The notes beneath the pieces are model-generated. The model ran no database searches and was not told the DNA's origin. It saw nothing but the letters and a program-made list of their open reading frames with translations. A DNA stretch of 59,555 bases from NCBI GenBank assembly GCA_011250595.1, contig JAANMP010000026.1, positions 1 through 59,555 of the forward strand, read 5' to 3'. Position numbers and translations under genes: made by a program. How positions within the stretch are numbered: position 1 is the first letter of the stretch; every line of letters starts with the position of its first letter. The stretch is from Bacillus sp. MM2020_1 (GTDB taxonomy: Bacteria; Bacillota; Bacilli; Bacillales; Cytobacillaceae). Positions 8,113 through 16,883 of the stretch are shown here, one piece after another.

Positions 8113-9723
8113 TTAAAATCTTAACCTTAGTTTTTGCTTAATTCGATCAACCCTATTACCAAATAATCGGTTCACTAGTCCTGATTTCAGTCCTAAGTAA
8201 AAATAGATAACAGTGCCAACTCCGGCACTGATTAGAATAAGCAAAACGGATTGACCCTTCGATGCAGGTGAAAGGAATAATAATAGTAATTTATAGACAA
8301 TCTCTGTTCCGACCCACATTAATCCTGCGAAAATAAAAATTAATAAACTTCTTCGCCACACGAGCAGGTATCGATAGCCTGAAAATGACTTAATAACAAT
8401 TAGATTAATGACAATTGCCGCTGTATATCCAAGTGCGGTAGCAAGAACGGCTCCTCTTGTTTCAAACATTTTTATTAATGGCATATTAAGAGCAAGTTTT
8501 AATAACAGACCCACAAGTAAGCTTAAGATGGTAAATCGCTGTTCGTTAATTCCCTGCAAAATAGCTGCCGTGACAGAATAAAGAGAAAAAAGAATCGCAA
8601 CCGGTGCATATGCCGCTAATACTTGTGTCCCAAGGCTATCGTGTTCATAAAAAGCTGTGTAAACCGGCTCTGCCAATAAAGAAAGCCCAATCGCCGCTGG
8701 TAAGGTTAAATAGAGCATTACTTGAAAAGTTTGGTTTAATTGATGGTTTAAGTTCTTGCGGTCATTTTCTACAAATGCCTTTGTAATGCTCGGTACTAAC
8801 GTTAATGAAAAGGCAGTTGCGAGTGATACAGGAATAATAACAATTTTATGGGACTCAAAATTCAAGATCCCAAAAGCTGTATCCGCCAGCTTCTGATTAA
8901 TCCCAACATCCAACATGGCTCGAGTCATCGTAATTTGATCAATGAATTGAAATAATGGATTGGCAATCCCAACAAAAACGAAGGGTGCTGCGTAAATGAA
9001 AATTTCTTTGTATATATCCTTTAAGGAGACATTAATCGTCCCTTTATCATGTTCAAGAAGCTCATTCAAATAGGATTTTCTTTTAAACCAATACCAAAAT
9101 AAAACAACTAATCCCCCGATAGCTCCGATAAACGCCGCGAAGGTGGCCACACTAACGGCTGATACAATTGTCCCATTTAAAAATTTCAGAACAATATAGG
9201 CCCCTGCAAGGGTGAAAACAATTCGTACAATTTGTTCGACGACTTGTGAAACGGCTGAAGGTCCCATTGATTGGTGTCCTTGAAAATAACCTCTAATTAA
9301 GCTCATAAATGGAACAACAATCAAGGCAAAACTAACTGCTCTAATCACAGTTATGACATTAGCCATTTGGCCTTTTCCAGGATGGCTTAACCCTGCCAAT
9401 AGCGGTGCTGCAAAATACATAACTAAGAATGCGGCAAACCCGGTTAAGAGCATGACCACCAGTCCCGATTTAAAGAGCTTCCTGCCAACGGCATACTCTT
9501 CAAGTGCGTTATATTTAGCAATAAATTTTGAAACTGCCAGTGGTACACCTGCGGTTGCGATACTGATAAAGATGGTATAAGGGACATACGAGTAAGAATA
9601 GAGCTGCGTCCCGTATTTCCCAACAATTTGATAAAACGGTATAACATAAATTAATCCGATAACCTTAGATAGTATTGTTCCAAATGTTAAAATAAATGTT
9701 CCCCGCAAAAGCTTTGATTGCAT
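8113..9723 (-). CDS. ytgP: YtgP/MurJ-like lipid flippase
   Basis: 536-aa integral membrane protein of the MOP superfamily with about 14 membrane helices. It opens KLLRGTFILTFGTILSKVIG, as in the YtgP/SpoVB branch. In B. subtilis YtgP (MurJ) flips the peptidoglycan precursor lipid II across the membrane; that function is transferred by family. I start at ATG 9723, preceded by GGAAGGG at 6 nt, instead of 22 codons upstream, where the extension is charged and lacks a ribosome site. ytzG follows closely downstream. Confidence 0.87.
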   Translation of the reverse strand: MQSKLLRGTFILTFGTILSKVIGLIYVIPFYQIVGKYGTQLYSYSYVPYTIFISIATAGVPLAVSKFIAKYNALEEYAVGRKLFKSGLVVMLLTGFAAFLVMYFAAPLLAGLSHPGKGQMANVITVIRAVSFALIVVPFMSLIRGYFQGHQSMGPSAVSQVVEQIVRIVFTLAGAYIVLKFLNGTIVSAVSVATFAAFIGAIGGLVVLFWYWFKRKSYLNELLEHDKGTINVSLKDIYKEIFIYAAPFVFVGIANPLFQFIDQITMTRAMLDVGINQKLADTAFGILNFESHKIVIIPVSLATAFSLTLVPSITKAFVENDRKNLNHQLNQTFQVMLYLTLPAAIGLSLLAEPVYTAFYEHDSLGTQVLAAYAPVAILFSLYSVTAAILQGINEQRFTILSLLVGLLLKLALNMPLIKMFETRGAVLATALGYTAAIVINLIVIKSFSGYRYLLVWRRSLLIFIFAGLMWVGTEIVYKLLLLFLSPASKGQSVLLILISAGVGTVIYFYLGLKSGLVNRLFGNRVDRIKQKLRLRF

Positions 9724-9910
9724 AGAATCCCTTCCTACCCGAAGAAATACGTGCGCTTTTTCACAAACGAATTTCGACTTTTTTTGCACACTATTAGTAG
9801 TTTACAACTTCTTTCACTCTCGCGCTACTAACAACCAAGTTAATTTTATGAAAAACTAGCCACATTCGTTTTATTTTGGTGATAAATGTTTATAATGGAG
9901 TGATGGATTA

Positions 9911-11203
9911 ATGAAAAGTGGTGGAAATATGAATTATGATGTAATTGTCATCGGCGGCGGACCTTCTGGGTTAATGGCAGCGATTGCGGCTGGTGAAAAA
10001 GGTGCCAAGGTATTATTAATTGATAAAGGTGACAAACTCGGCAGAAAGCTAGCAATATCGGGTGGCGGACGTTGTAACGTTACCAATCGCCTGCCTATTG
10101 AAGAAATTATCAAACACCTGCCGGGAAACGGTAAGTTTTTATATAGTGCCTTTTCAATCTTTAGTAATGAAGATATTATTAAGTTCTTTGAAAAATTAGG
10201 AATTGAATTAAAGGAAGAAGATCACGGGAGGATGTTCCCCGTTTCCAATAAGGCTCAATCGGTCGTTGACGCGCTATTAACTCAATTAGAAAAGCTTCAT
10301 GTCAGGATTTTTAAAAATAGTCCTGTCGAAGACCTATTCTATGAAAATGGAACCGTTTCTGCTGTCTTATTGAAGGACGGTCAAAAATTAGAAGCTAAAT
10401 CGATCGTGATTGCTGTTGGAGGAAAGTCCGTTCCACATACTGGTTCAACCGGAGATGGCTATGCCTGGGCGAAAAAGGCAGGTCATACCATTACGGATTT
10501 ATTTCCAACGGAAGTCCCAGTCACCTCTAGCGAACCTTTTATTAAAAATAAGACCCTACAAGGTTTATCGCTAAGAGACGTTGACTTAAGTGTGATAAAT
10601 CCAAAAGGAAAGCCGATTATCTCGCATCGCATGGATATGATATTTACTCATTTTGGACTCAGCGGACCTGCTGTGCTGCGCTGCAGTCAGTTCGTGGTCA
10701 AAGCCATGAAGAAGTGGAATCTCAAAGAAGTAGTGATGAGCCTCGATGTCTTGCCTGATAAAAAAGAAGAAGAAGTTTTTCAAGAGATTATCAAACTCGT
10801 CAAAAACGAACCAAAGAAAAGTATCAAAAACACGTTAAAAGGGCTCCTTCCTGAACGTTATCTACTTTTTCTATTAGAAACTAATGGGATTGACCCAGCT
10901 GAGCAGGGTGGCACGATTTCCAATGAAAAAATTCGTAGTTTTACAAAAACCTGCAAGCAATTCTTGATTAAAGTAAATGGGACTCTGCCTCTCGAAAAAG
11001 CTTTCGTTACCGGCGGAGGTGTGTCTGTTAAAGAAATCGAGCCGCAAACGATGGGCTCTAAATTAATGAATGGTTTATATTTTTGTGGTGAAATCCTTGA
11101 TGTTCATGGTTATACGGGAGGATATAATATCACCTCGGCACTTGTGACTGGAAGGCTGGCTGGAACAAATGCTGCCCTATCTGCAAAAAACAACAAGGTC
11201 TGA
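9911..11203 (+). CDS. ytfP: HI0933-family FAD-dependent oxidoreductase (YtfP)
   Basis: 430-aa flavoprotein. The Rossmann FAD-binding motif [14 protein letters not shown] lies at the N-terminus, GGRCNVTN at about residues 56-63 is a family signature, and VTGGGV with [15 protein letters not shown] closes the FAD site near the C-terminus. The family is commonly annotated as NAD(P)/FAD-dependent oxidoreductase, and its substrate is poorly known. The start is either ATG 9911 (GGAG 10 nt upstream) or ATG 9929 (weak GTGG). TATAAT-like TTTATAATGG precedes it. It is convergent with cse60, with only 6 nt between the stops. Confidence 0.85.
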   Translation: MKSGGNMNYDVIVIGGGPSGLMAAIAAGEKGAKVLLIDKGDKLGRKLAISGGGRCNVTNRLPIEEIIKHLPGNGKFLYSAFSIFSNEDIIKFFEKLGIELKEEDHGRMFPVSNKAQSVVDALLTQLEKLHVRIFKNSPVEDLFYENGTVSAVLLKDGQKLEAKSIVIAVGGKSVPHTGSTGDGYAWAKKAGHTITDLFPTEVPVTSSEPFIKNKTLQGLSLRDVDLSVINPKGKPIISHRMDMIFTHFGLSGPAVLRCSQFVVKAMKKWNLKEVVMSLDVLPDKKEEEVFQEIIKLVKNEPKKSIKNTLKGLLPERYLLFLLETNGIDPAEQGGTISNEKIRSFTKTCKQFLIKVNGTLPLEKAFVTGGGVSVKEIEPQTMGSKLMNGLYFCGEILDVHGYTGGYNITSALVTGRLAGTNAALSAKNNKV

Positions 11204-11209
11204 CTATTG

Positions 11210-11395
11210 TCAGGCCTTGTAAATAATCATCGCTGAAAAACAATAAATCTGCTCCTCTTCTTCTTCCTCCGCCATAGCGGCCACATTATATTTAATATCG
11301 AGCAGGCTAGTTTCATCTATTCCTTTTAAAAAACGATTCATTTCCTTCTCTAAATCCTTCTCATGCTCCCGGTCAAACAACTTAACCTGTATCAC
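11210..11395 (-). CDS. cse60: Cse60-type sporulation protein
   Basis: 61-aa acidic protein starting MIQVKLFDREHEKDLE with an internal EEEEEEQIYCFSAMIIY segment. It matches the small Cse60 family, which in B. subtilis is made under sigma-E in the mother cell. Start is GTG 11395 with AGGGAGAG upstream. I could not place a convincing sigma-E promoter. Its role in the spore is unknown. Confidence 0.75.
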   Translation of the reverse strand: MIQVKLFDREHEKDLEKEMNRFLKGIDETSLLDIKYNVAAMAEEEEEEQIYCFSAMIIYKA

Positions 11396-11470
11396 TTTTC
11401 TCTCTCCCTCTCTTTTTTACTACTATTATTAACAACTTATCTGAATTTTAAAAATAAATAGACTGAAAAA

Positions 11471-11489
11471 TTAAGGTTATTTTAAGATT
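11471..11489 (+). promoter_or_regulatory. tandem TTAAGRTT repeats upstream of the redox operon
   Basis: TTAAGGTT at 11471-11478 and TTAAGATT at 11482-11489, offset by 11 bp. Direct repeats with one-turn spacing are typical binding sites of OmpR-type response regulators. They lie about 60 bp before the first gene of the operon. The regulator is unidentified. Confidence 0.4.
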
Positions 11490-11546
11490 CAACTTGTAAA
11501 CTCCTTCTTAGAAAGACAGTTTCACATTTAGAAAGGAGTAATTAAT

Positions 11547-11954
11547 ATGGATAAAAAACAAAAGATCTCTTGGGGCGTTAGTTTTGGGAGTTTAGCATTA
11601 GTAGCGGGAATGGTTTCCTATTTCGGTCTGGCGAGTGGCAATGACAGTCAAGCAACTAATCAAGTGGCTCTTACTCAAGGGCAAACTGATAATAATACTT
11701 CAAGTCAGCAATCACAAGAAGGCTTTACCACACAACAGCCGCACGGACAGAGACGAGGTTTCGATCAATCCTTAGGTGATGATAACTCTTCGCAATTCAA
11801 TCAAAATGATGATTTAAACAACAATAATGATCAATCCACGACTAATAGTGATCAGTTTTCTGGAAATAGCAATCAACAAGGTCAATTCTCAAATGGCGGC
11901 AGTCCAGGAATGGGACATCAAGACGGCTTTGATACGACTACTGGTGGAACCTGA
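11547..11954 (+). CDS. membrane-anchored Gln/Asn-rich protein, candidate flavinyl acceptor
   Basis: 135 aa. A basic start (MDKKQK) and one hydrophobic segment (about residues 9-28) predict an N-in, C-out anchor. The remainder is a disordered, Gln/Asn/Ser/Gly-rich tail with no recognisable domain. Its last seven residues are D-T-T-T-G-G-T, which fit the pattern D-x-x-[ST]-G-[AG]-[ST] of covalent FMN attachment sites, with Thr135 as the putative acceptor. The stop codon overlaps the ATG of apbE by one base, so the two are translationally coupled. I infer that it is an ApbE substrate; the Gly in place of the usual Ala makes this uncertain. AAAGGAG precedes the start. Confidence 0.7.
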   Translation: MDKKQKISWGVSFGSLALVAGMVSYFGLASGNDSQATNQVALTQGQTDNNTSSQQSQEGFTTQQPHGQRRGFDQSLGDDNSSQFNQNDDLNNNNDQSTTNSDQFSGNSNQQGQFSNGGSPGMGHQDGFDTTTGGT

Positions 11955-12831
11955 TGTTTACCTACCGATTCCCATCAATGAGTACAATTGTTCAAATCAC
12001 GATTGGTCATGAGTTGTTTGCCAACAATTTGATGCCCGTCTACAAACTATTTAATTTGATAGAAGATACCTGCAGCCGTTTTCGGACTGATAGTGAACTA
12101 TCACGTTTAAATCAACAGATTGATAAAGAAGTCATTGTTAGCAATGAAATGTTTTCAATATTAATAGATGCTCTTCGATTTTATGAAGAATCGGAAGGTA
12201 TTTTTAATCCCGGTGTTCTATCGGCGCTTGAAAATCACGGCTATGCTAAATCTATCGAAATGATTAAAGGGAGGGAGATAGCCTTAACTTCCCCTTCCCC
12301 AACCGTCCATGTTCATTCACAACCTTTTTTACTAGACGAAAAGAAACAGGCTGTTACTCTCTTTACAAAAATTGACCTTGGAGGGATAGCCAAAGGATGG
12401 GTAATTGATCATGCGGCACAACTTTTAGAGAAAGAAGGGTACGGTTTTATCAATGTCGGTGGCGATATGCGCATCTTCGGTACATTACCGCGTCATTTGA
12501 ATATCGGAATTGAAAGTCCGTTTGCAGAAACAGAGATGATTTCTTCGATTCAGGTTCAAAAAGGTGCACTTGCGACGTCCACAACCATGAAAAGAAAATG
12601 GCTTATCAACGGGGAGTGGACACATCACTTAATTGATCCACGAACAGGAGAACCCAGTGAAAGTAAGATTGTATCTGCAACAGTGACAGCCCCAACGGCC
12701 CTGGAGGCTGACGTTTGGGCAAAAACAGTTCTATTACGGGGGAAAAGGTTGGTCAAGAGTGGATAAATAGAAACGGTGTTCAGGCAGTGGTTATTAACAA
12801 AAACGGTGATATTTGGAGAGGAGGAGAGTAA
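11954..12831 (+). CDS. apbE: FAD:protein FMN transferase (ApbE), frameshifted near the C-terminus
   Basis: Transfers FMN from FAD to Ser/Thr of target proteins. IDLGGIAKGWVID, NVGGDMRIFG, HLIDPRTGEP and the metal-binding TALEADVWAKTVLL are all present, so the catalytic core is complete. The first frame stops at 12766. Moving to the -1 frame at the run of five G (12738-12742) continues without a break as GEKVGQEWINRNGVQAVV and ends in GGE at 12831, the normal ApbE tail. It may be a real one-base deletion, a sequencing error or a slippage site. No signal peptide is visible, which is unusual for a Gram-positive ApbE thought to work outside the membrane. It is co-transcribed with its neighbours on both sides. 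Confidence 0.85.
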
Positions 12832-12834
12832 TCT

Positions 12835-13365
12835 TTGGAAATGTTTGAATGGTATATGATTCGCGCGACCGGTCTGGCAGCCTATCTGCTACTCTACTTG
12901 TCTGTGATCATTGGACTTTACTCTCAAGTTCAGAAAAAGCGAAAACAAAAGGTAACTGTCTCCCTATTTTTGCATGAGTCACTGGCAAATTGGGCTCTTT
13001 ACCTAGTGATAGGGCATGTAGGATTTTTACTCATCGATTCGTATATCTCGTTACAATGGTTTGAAGTCCTCGTTCCGTTTAATACGGACTATAAGCCCTT
13101 GCCAATGGCGCTCGGAGCATTATCCTTCTATTTTTTAATAATGACGATCGTTACATCCAATCTGCGAAAAAAAATCGGTTATCAAAAATGGCGGAAATTA
13201 CATGCATTGAATCCGATTCTATATATATTCGTTACCATCCACGGTTTAATGATTGGTACAGATATTCAAGCGGCAGTACTTATTGCGATCAATATCCTGC
13301 CTATTATCATGATGGGCGGTATGTTGATGAAAGATAAACCGAAGCTGATGTCTCCCATTAATTAA
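12835..13365 (+). CDS. ferric-reductase-like di-heme transmembrane protein
   Basis: 176 aa, about five membrane helices. His47 and His61 (HX13H) lie in the second helix and His123 and His136 (HX12H) in the fourth, the paired-histidine pattern that holds two b hemes in ferric-reductase/NOX/YedZ-MsrQ proteins. There is no attached FAD/NAD domain, so it needs another redox partner. It starts at TTG 12835 (or ATG 12841) behind GGAGGAG inside the true apbE tail and lies 3 nt after the restored apbE stop. The context suggests electron transfer across the membrane to the flavinylated protein. Confidence 0.75.
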   Translation: MEMFEWYMIRATGLAAYLLLYLSVIIGLYSQVQKKRKQKVTVSLFLHESLANWALYLVIGHVGFLLIDSYISLQWFEVLVPFNTDYKPLPMALGALSFYFLIMTIVTSNLRKKIGYQKWRKLHALNPILYIFVTIHGLMIGTDIQAAVLIAINILPIIMMGGMLMKDKPKLMSPIN

Positions 13366-13603
13366 GAAAAGCGCAAGCGCCCTGTTCAGCGGCGTATGGC
13401 CTGGAGCGCTCCAACTGAGATAAATGTAAACTTGTCGATTGGCAAGCCGGAGGCGCAGACAGAGACGTAGTTGAATTTATGCGTCAAAATTTATGGAATA
13501 AATTTTGTTAGCTAAAGGAAACACGAAGAGCCGAAGGTGATTCGATGTTGACTTATCGTAGGGCGGAGAGCGAAGGACACTAGCCGCTAGGGCGCTTGCA
13601 CTG
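13366..13603. repeat. bcr-like GCGCAAGCG repeat, copy 1, with about 90-bp insertion
   Basis: Starts GAAAAGCGCAAGCGCCC and ends GGGCGCTTGCACT, so the ends are inverted. Compared with the copy at 37500-37645 it carries about 90 extra bases (about 13423-13514) between GAGATA and AGGAAACACG. Shared parts include ACACGAAGAG and GATTCGATGTTGACTTATCG. Together with the next terminator it fills the gap to ytwF. Confidence 0.75.
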
Positions 13604-13643
13604 AACAATTTTCAAAGTCGAAATTTATACTTTCTTATCTTGT

Positions 13644-13674
13644 AAAAAAAAACCGATTCCATGGCGGAATCGGT
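13644..13674 (-). terminator. terminator of ytwF
   Basis: Minus-strand stem ACCGATTCC / GGAATCGGT, 5-nt loop, followed by a run of nine T on that strand. Confidence 0.85.
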
Positions 13675-13988
13675 TATTCTGTGTATTCGGTCTCTCCAGT
13701 CCATGTGAGCATGCCGCCTACCATATTGCGGACCTTATAGCCTTGGTCGTGCAGGTAATTACAGACATTGCCACTGCGGCCACTTGAGCGGCAGATAAAA
13801 ATATATTCTTTGTTTTTGTCAAAATAGTCGAGTTTAGCAGGAATGTCGCCCATGCGAATATGCTTGGCCCCAGGGACCATTCCGAATACTACTTCTTCAT
13901 CTTCCCTTACGTCGACAAGCTCAAGTTTTTCCCCTGCCTCAAGCTTCTTTTGTAATTCTTCTGGTGTAATCGTTGGAATTTGTTCCAT
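13674..13988 (-). CDS. ytwF: rhodanese-domain protein YtwF
   Basis: 104-aa single rhodanese domain. Active-site loop ICRSSGRS holds the persulfide-forming Cys; LVDVREDEEV and GAKHIRMGDIP are the CH2A/B-like motifs. A sulfur-carrier role is likely but the partner is unknown. I chose the second ATG (13988) because AAAGGGG lies 9 nt before it and abuts the first ATG (13997). It is downstream of leuS, as in B. subtilis, but separated by a terminator. Confidence 0.87.
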   Translation of the reverse strand: MEQIPTITPEELQKKLEAGEKLELVDVREDEEVVFGMVPGAKHIRMGDIPAKLDYFDKNKEYIFICRSSGRSGNVCNYLHDQGYKVRNMVGGMLTWTGETEYTE

Positions 13989-14009
13989 TAAGTCCATCCC
14001 CTTTTAGAA

Positions 14010-14035
14010 AAACAGCCCCAGTGATGGGGCCGTTT
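14010..14035 (-). terminator. terminator of leuS
   Basis: GCCCC / GGGGC core stem with AAAC / GTTT flanks and a T run on the minus strand, between leuS and ytwF. Confidence 0.7.
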
Positions 14036-14042
14036 AATTATT

Positions 14043-16460
14043 CTAATTTGCTACAATATTAACAAGTTTTCCTGGAACCGTTATTACCTTGCGAATTGTT
14101 TTTCCTTCAATTTGTTCTTTTATGTGGGCATCTTCCATTGCGATGCCTTCAAGTGACTCTTTGCTTGCATCTGTTGGTACCATAAGTTTTGTTTTTACTT
14201 TACCATTAACCTGGATGACAATTTCAACTTCATCATCGACTAATTTCGCCTCATCATAGGCAGGCCATGTTTGGTAAGTTATCGTTTCACTGTGACCTAA
14301 CTTCTCCCATAGCTCTTCAGCAATATGCGGGCAAATAGGTGCAAGTAATTTAACAAATCCTTCAATGTACTCTTTTGGAAGTGCATTTGCTTTATAGGCT
14401 TCATTAATGAATACCATCATTTGAGAGATGGCGGTGTTAAATCTTAAACCTTCATAATCCTCGGTTACTTTTTTCACAGTTTGATGATAGACTTTTTCTA
14501 AACTTGAAGTTTCTTCGTTGGATTGAATCTTCGGATTTAATTCACCGTTTTCCTCAACCAATAAGCGCCAGATCCGATCTAAGAAGCGGCGGGAACCATC
14601 TAACCCGTTTGTCGACCAAGCAATTGATGCATCAAGCGGTCCCATGAACATTTCATAAAGACGAAGAGTATCAGCACCGTGGCTATCAACGATATCGTCA
14701 GGGTTTACCACATTCCCTTTTGACTTACTCATTTTTTCATTACCTTCACCTAAAATCATTCCTTGGTTAAATAGCTTTTGGAATGGTTCTTTAGTAGGAA
14801 CTACACCGATATCGTACAAGAATTTGTGCCAGAAGCGAGCATAAAGTAAATGCAACACAGCATGTTCAGCACCGCCAATGTAGATATCAACTGGAAGCCA
14901 ATGATTTAATTTTTCCTGAGAAGCAAGTGCCTGATCATTTTTCGGATCGATATAACGTAAATAATACCAGCAGCTTCCTGCCCATTGTGGCATCGTATTG
15001 GTTTCACGGCGACCCTTTTTACCTGTTTCCGGATCCACAACATTCACGAAATCAGAGATGACGGCTAATGGTGATTCTCCAGTTCCGGACGGACGAATTT
15101 CCGTTGTTTTTGGCAACATCAGTGGAAGCTGGTCCTCAGGAACTGCAGTCATTGTACCATCTTCCCAATGAATAATCGGAATTGGTTCACCCCAATAACG
15201 CTGACGGCTAAATAACCAGTCACGTAAACGGAAAGTTACCTTTTTGGTGCCGATCCCTTTTTCTTCTAACCAAGCAATCATTTTTTGAATGCCTTCCGTT
15301 TTATCCAAACCATTTAAGAAATCAGAGTTAATATGTTCTCCGTCTCCTGTATAGGCTTCTTTTTCAATATCTCCACCAGCGACAACAGCTTTAATTGGCA
15401 GGTTAAATTCTTTGGCAAATTCATAATCACGCTCGTCGTGAGCAGGTACGGCCATAATGGCACCGGTTCCGTAGCTTACTAATACATAATCAGCAATCCA
15501 GATTGGCATTTTCTCTCCATTGGCAGGATTAATAGCATAAGCACCGGTAAATACGCCTGTTTTCTCTTTGGCAAGGTCCGTACGTTCTAGGTCACTCTTT
15601 GTTTTAACCTTATCTAAGTAGGCATCTACGGCTGCACGCTGTTCGGCGGTCGTAATTTTAGCAACAAAAGAATGCTCAGGCGCAAGCACCGCATAGGTCG
15701 CACCGAATAAGGTATCTGGGCGAGTTGTGAATACCGTGAAGGTCTCGTCGTGACCTTCGATTGCGAAAGTTACTTCCGCACCTTCCGAGCGGCCGATCCA
15801 GTTGCGCTGCATTTCCTTTAAGCTTTCAGGCCAATCAAGTTCTTCAAGGTCTTCAAGTAAACGGTCACCGTATGCAGTGATTCTTAACATCCATTGTTTC
15901 ATCGGACGGCGTTCCACCGGGTGGCCACCGCGTTCGCTTTTGCCATCAATGACCTCTTCGTTCGCTAGTACTGTTCCAAGTGCAGGGCACCAGTTTACCG
16001 CTACTTCATCGACATAGGCTAAGCCTTTTTCAAATAGTTTCAAGAAAATCCATTGCGTCCATTTATAGTATTCAGGGTCGGTTGTATTGACTTCACGATC
16101 CCAATCATACGAGAATCCTAATGATTTAATTTGGCGGCGGAACGTATTGATATTGTGTTCTGTAAATTCCGCTGGGTCATTCCCCGTATCCAATGCGTAT
16201 TGTTCCGCAGGTAAACCGAACGCATCCCAGCCCATTGGATGAAGAACATTATATCCCTGCATCCGCTTTAAACGGGAAAGAATGTCAGTTGCTGTGTAGC
16301 CTTCAGGGTGTCCAACATGTAGTCCTGCACCTGACGGGTATGGAAACATATCTAAAGCGTAGAATTTTCTTTTGTCATATTCTTCGCTTGTTTTAAATGT
16401 TTTTTCTACTTCCCATTTCTTTTGCCACTTCTGTTCGATGTTATTATGGTCGAAACTCAT
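14043..16460 (-). CDS. leuS: leucyl-tRNA synthetase
   Basis: 805-aa class I synthetase that charges tRNA-Leu. The HIGH-type motif is [16 protein letters not shown] near residue 45, and the KMSKS loop is [16 protein letters not shown] near residue 575. The CP1 editing domain (about 225-420) contains TTRPDTLFG and the [10 protein letters not shown] editing motif with its conserved Asp. Length and domain order are normal for a Bacillus LeuRS. It is controlled by a leucine T-box leader with a CUC specifier immediately upstream. AGGAGG precedes the ATG at 16460. Confidence 0.97.
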   Translation of the reverse strand: MSFDHNNIEQKWQKKWEVEKTFKTSEEYDKRKFYALDMFPYPSGAGLHVGHPEGYTATDILSRLKRMQGYNVLHPMGWDAFGLPAEQYALDTGNDPAEFTEHNINTFRRQIKSLGFSYDWDREVNTTDPEYYKWTQWIFLKLFEKGLAYVDEVAVNWCPALGTVLANEEVIDGKSERGGHPVERRPMKQWMLRITAYGDRLLEDLEELDWPESLKEMQRNWIGRSEGAEVTFAIEGHDETFTVFTTRPDTLFGATYAVLAPEHSFVAKITTAEQRAAVDAYLDKVKTKSDLERTDLAKEKTGVFTGAYAINPANGEKMPIWIADYVLVSYGTGAIMAVPAHDERDYEFAKEFNLPIKAVVAGGDIEKEAYTGDGEHINSDFLNGLDKTEGIQKMIAWLEEKGIGTKKVTFRLRDWLFSRQRYWGEPIPIIHWEDGTMTAVPEDQLPLMLPKTTEIRPSGTGESPLAVISDFVNVVDPETGKKGRRETNTMPQWAGSCWYYLRYIDPKNDQALASQEKLNHWLPVDIYIGGAEHAVLHLLYARFWHKFLYDIGVVPTKEPFQKLFNQGMILGEGNEKMSKSKGNVVNPDDIVDSHGADTLRLYEMFMGPLDASIAWSTNGLDGSRRFLDRIWRLLVEENGELNPKIQSNEETSSLEKVYHQTVKKVTEDYEGLRFNTAISQMMVFINEAYKANALPKEYIEGFVKLLAPICPHIAEELWEKLGHSETITYQTWPAYDEAKLVDDEVEIVIQVNGKVKTKLMVPTDASKESLEGIAMEDAHIKEQIEGKTIRKVITVPGKLVNIVAN

Positions 16461-16483
16461 ATTGCTTTCCTCCTAAAAAAAAA

Positions 16484-16735
16484 TAAAAAACCCCTCATCC
16501 CAAAAAGGGACGAGAGGATTGTATGTATCTTCCCGCGGTACCACCCACATTAGTGCATTTAGTCTGCACTCGCTTCATTCATCCTTAACGCGGAAAACGG
16601 CAAGCCTTACTTTCCTTCACGCTTGCAACTCAAAGGCGAGTTCATGATGTACCCGGTTGACTTCCACCAGCCGTCAACTCTCTTTTGTACGGGTATGAAC
16701 CACTACTACTCCTGATCACTGTCTTTTGAAATATA
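16484..16735 (-). promoter_or_regulatory. T-box leader of leuS (leucine)
   Basis: On the minus strand the T-box core GGTGGTACCGCGG lies at 16533-16545, followed by a terminator stem (CCTCTCGTCCC / GGGATGAGGGG, then T run) at 16485-16518. Upstream is the specifier region with GAACTC; the CUC codon is at 16638-16640. The Stem I base AGTAGTAGTGG is near 16705. Uncharged tRNA-Leu should open the terminator and allow leuS expression. Confidence 0.93.
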
Positions 16736-16748
16736 AAGTATTACGGTT

Positions 16749-16777
16749 ATTGTATTAAATTTTCCGACGGTATGCAA
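16749..16777 (-). promoter_or_regulatory. candidate promoter of the leuS leader
   Basis: TTGCAT, 17-nt spacer, TACAAT on the minus strand. The -10 is strong and the -35 weak. Confidence 0.45.
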
Positions 16778-16841
16778 GGCAAACAATCGCCTATTTTCAG
16801 GATAGACAAAATATTCGTCAGATAAACCGTAAAAGAAAAAA

Positions 16842-16863
16842 ACAGAGAAGCACGCTTCTCTGT
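16842..16863 (-). terminator. terminator of yttB
   Basis: Ten-base inverted repeat ACAGAGAAGC / GCTTCTCTGT followed by a T run on the minus strand, 20 nt after the yttB stop. Confidence 0.85.
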
Positions 16864-16883
16864 CCGCTTGGAGTGGACAAATG

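Noticed and set aside
8604..8786. Plus-strand frames opposite ytgP, leuS, men and glg genes
   Set aside because: They are shadows of the coding strand with no ribosome site or family resemblance.
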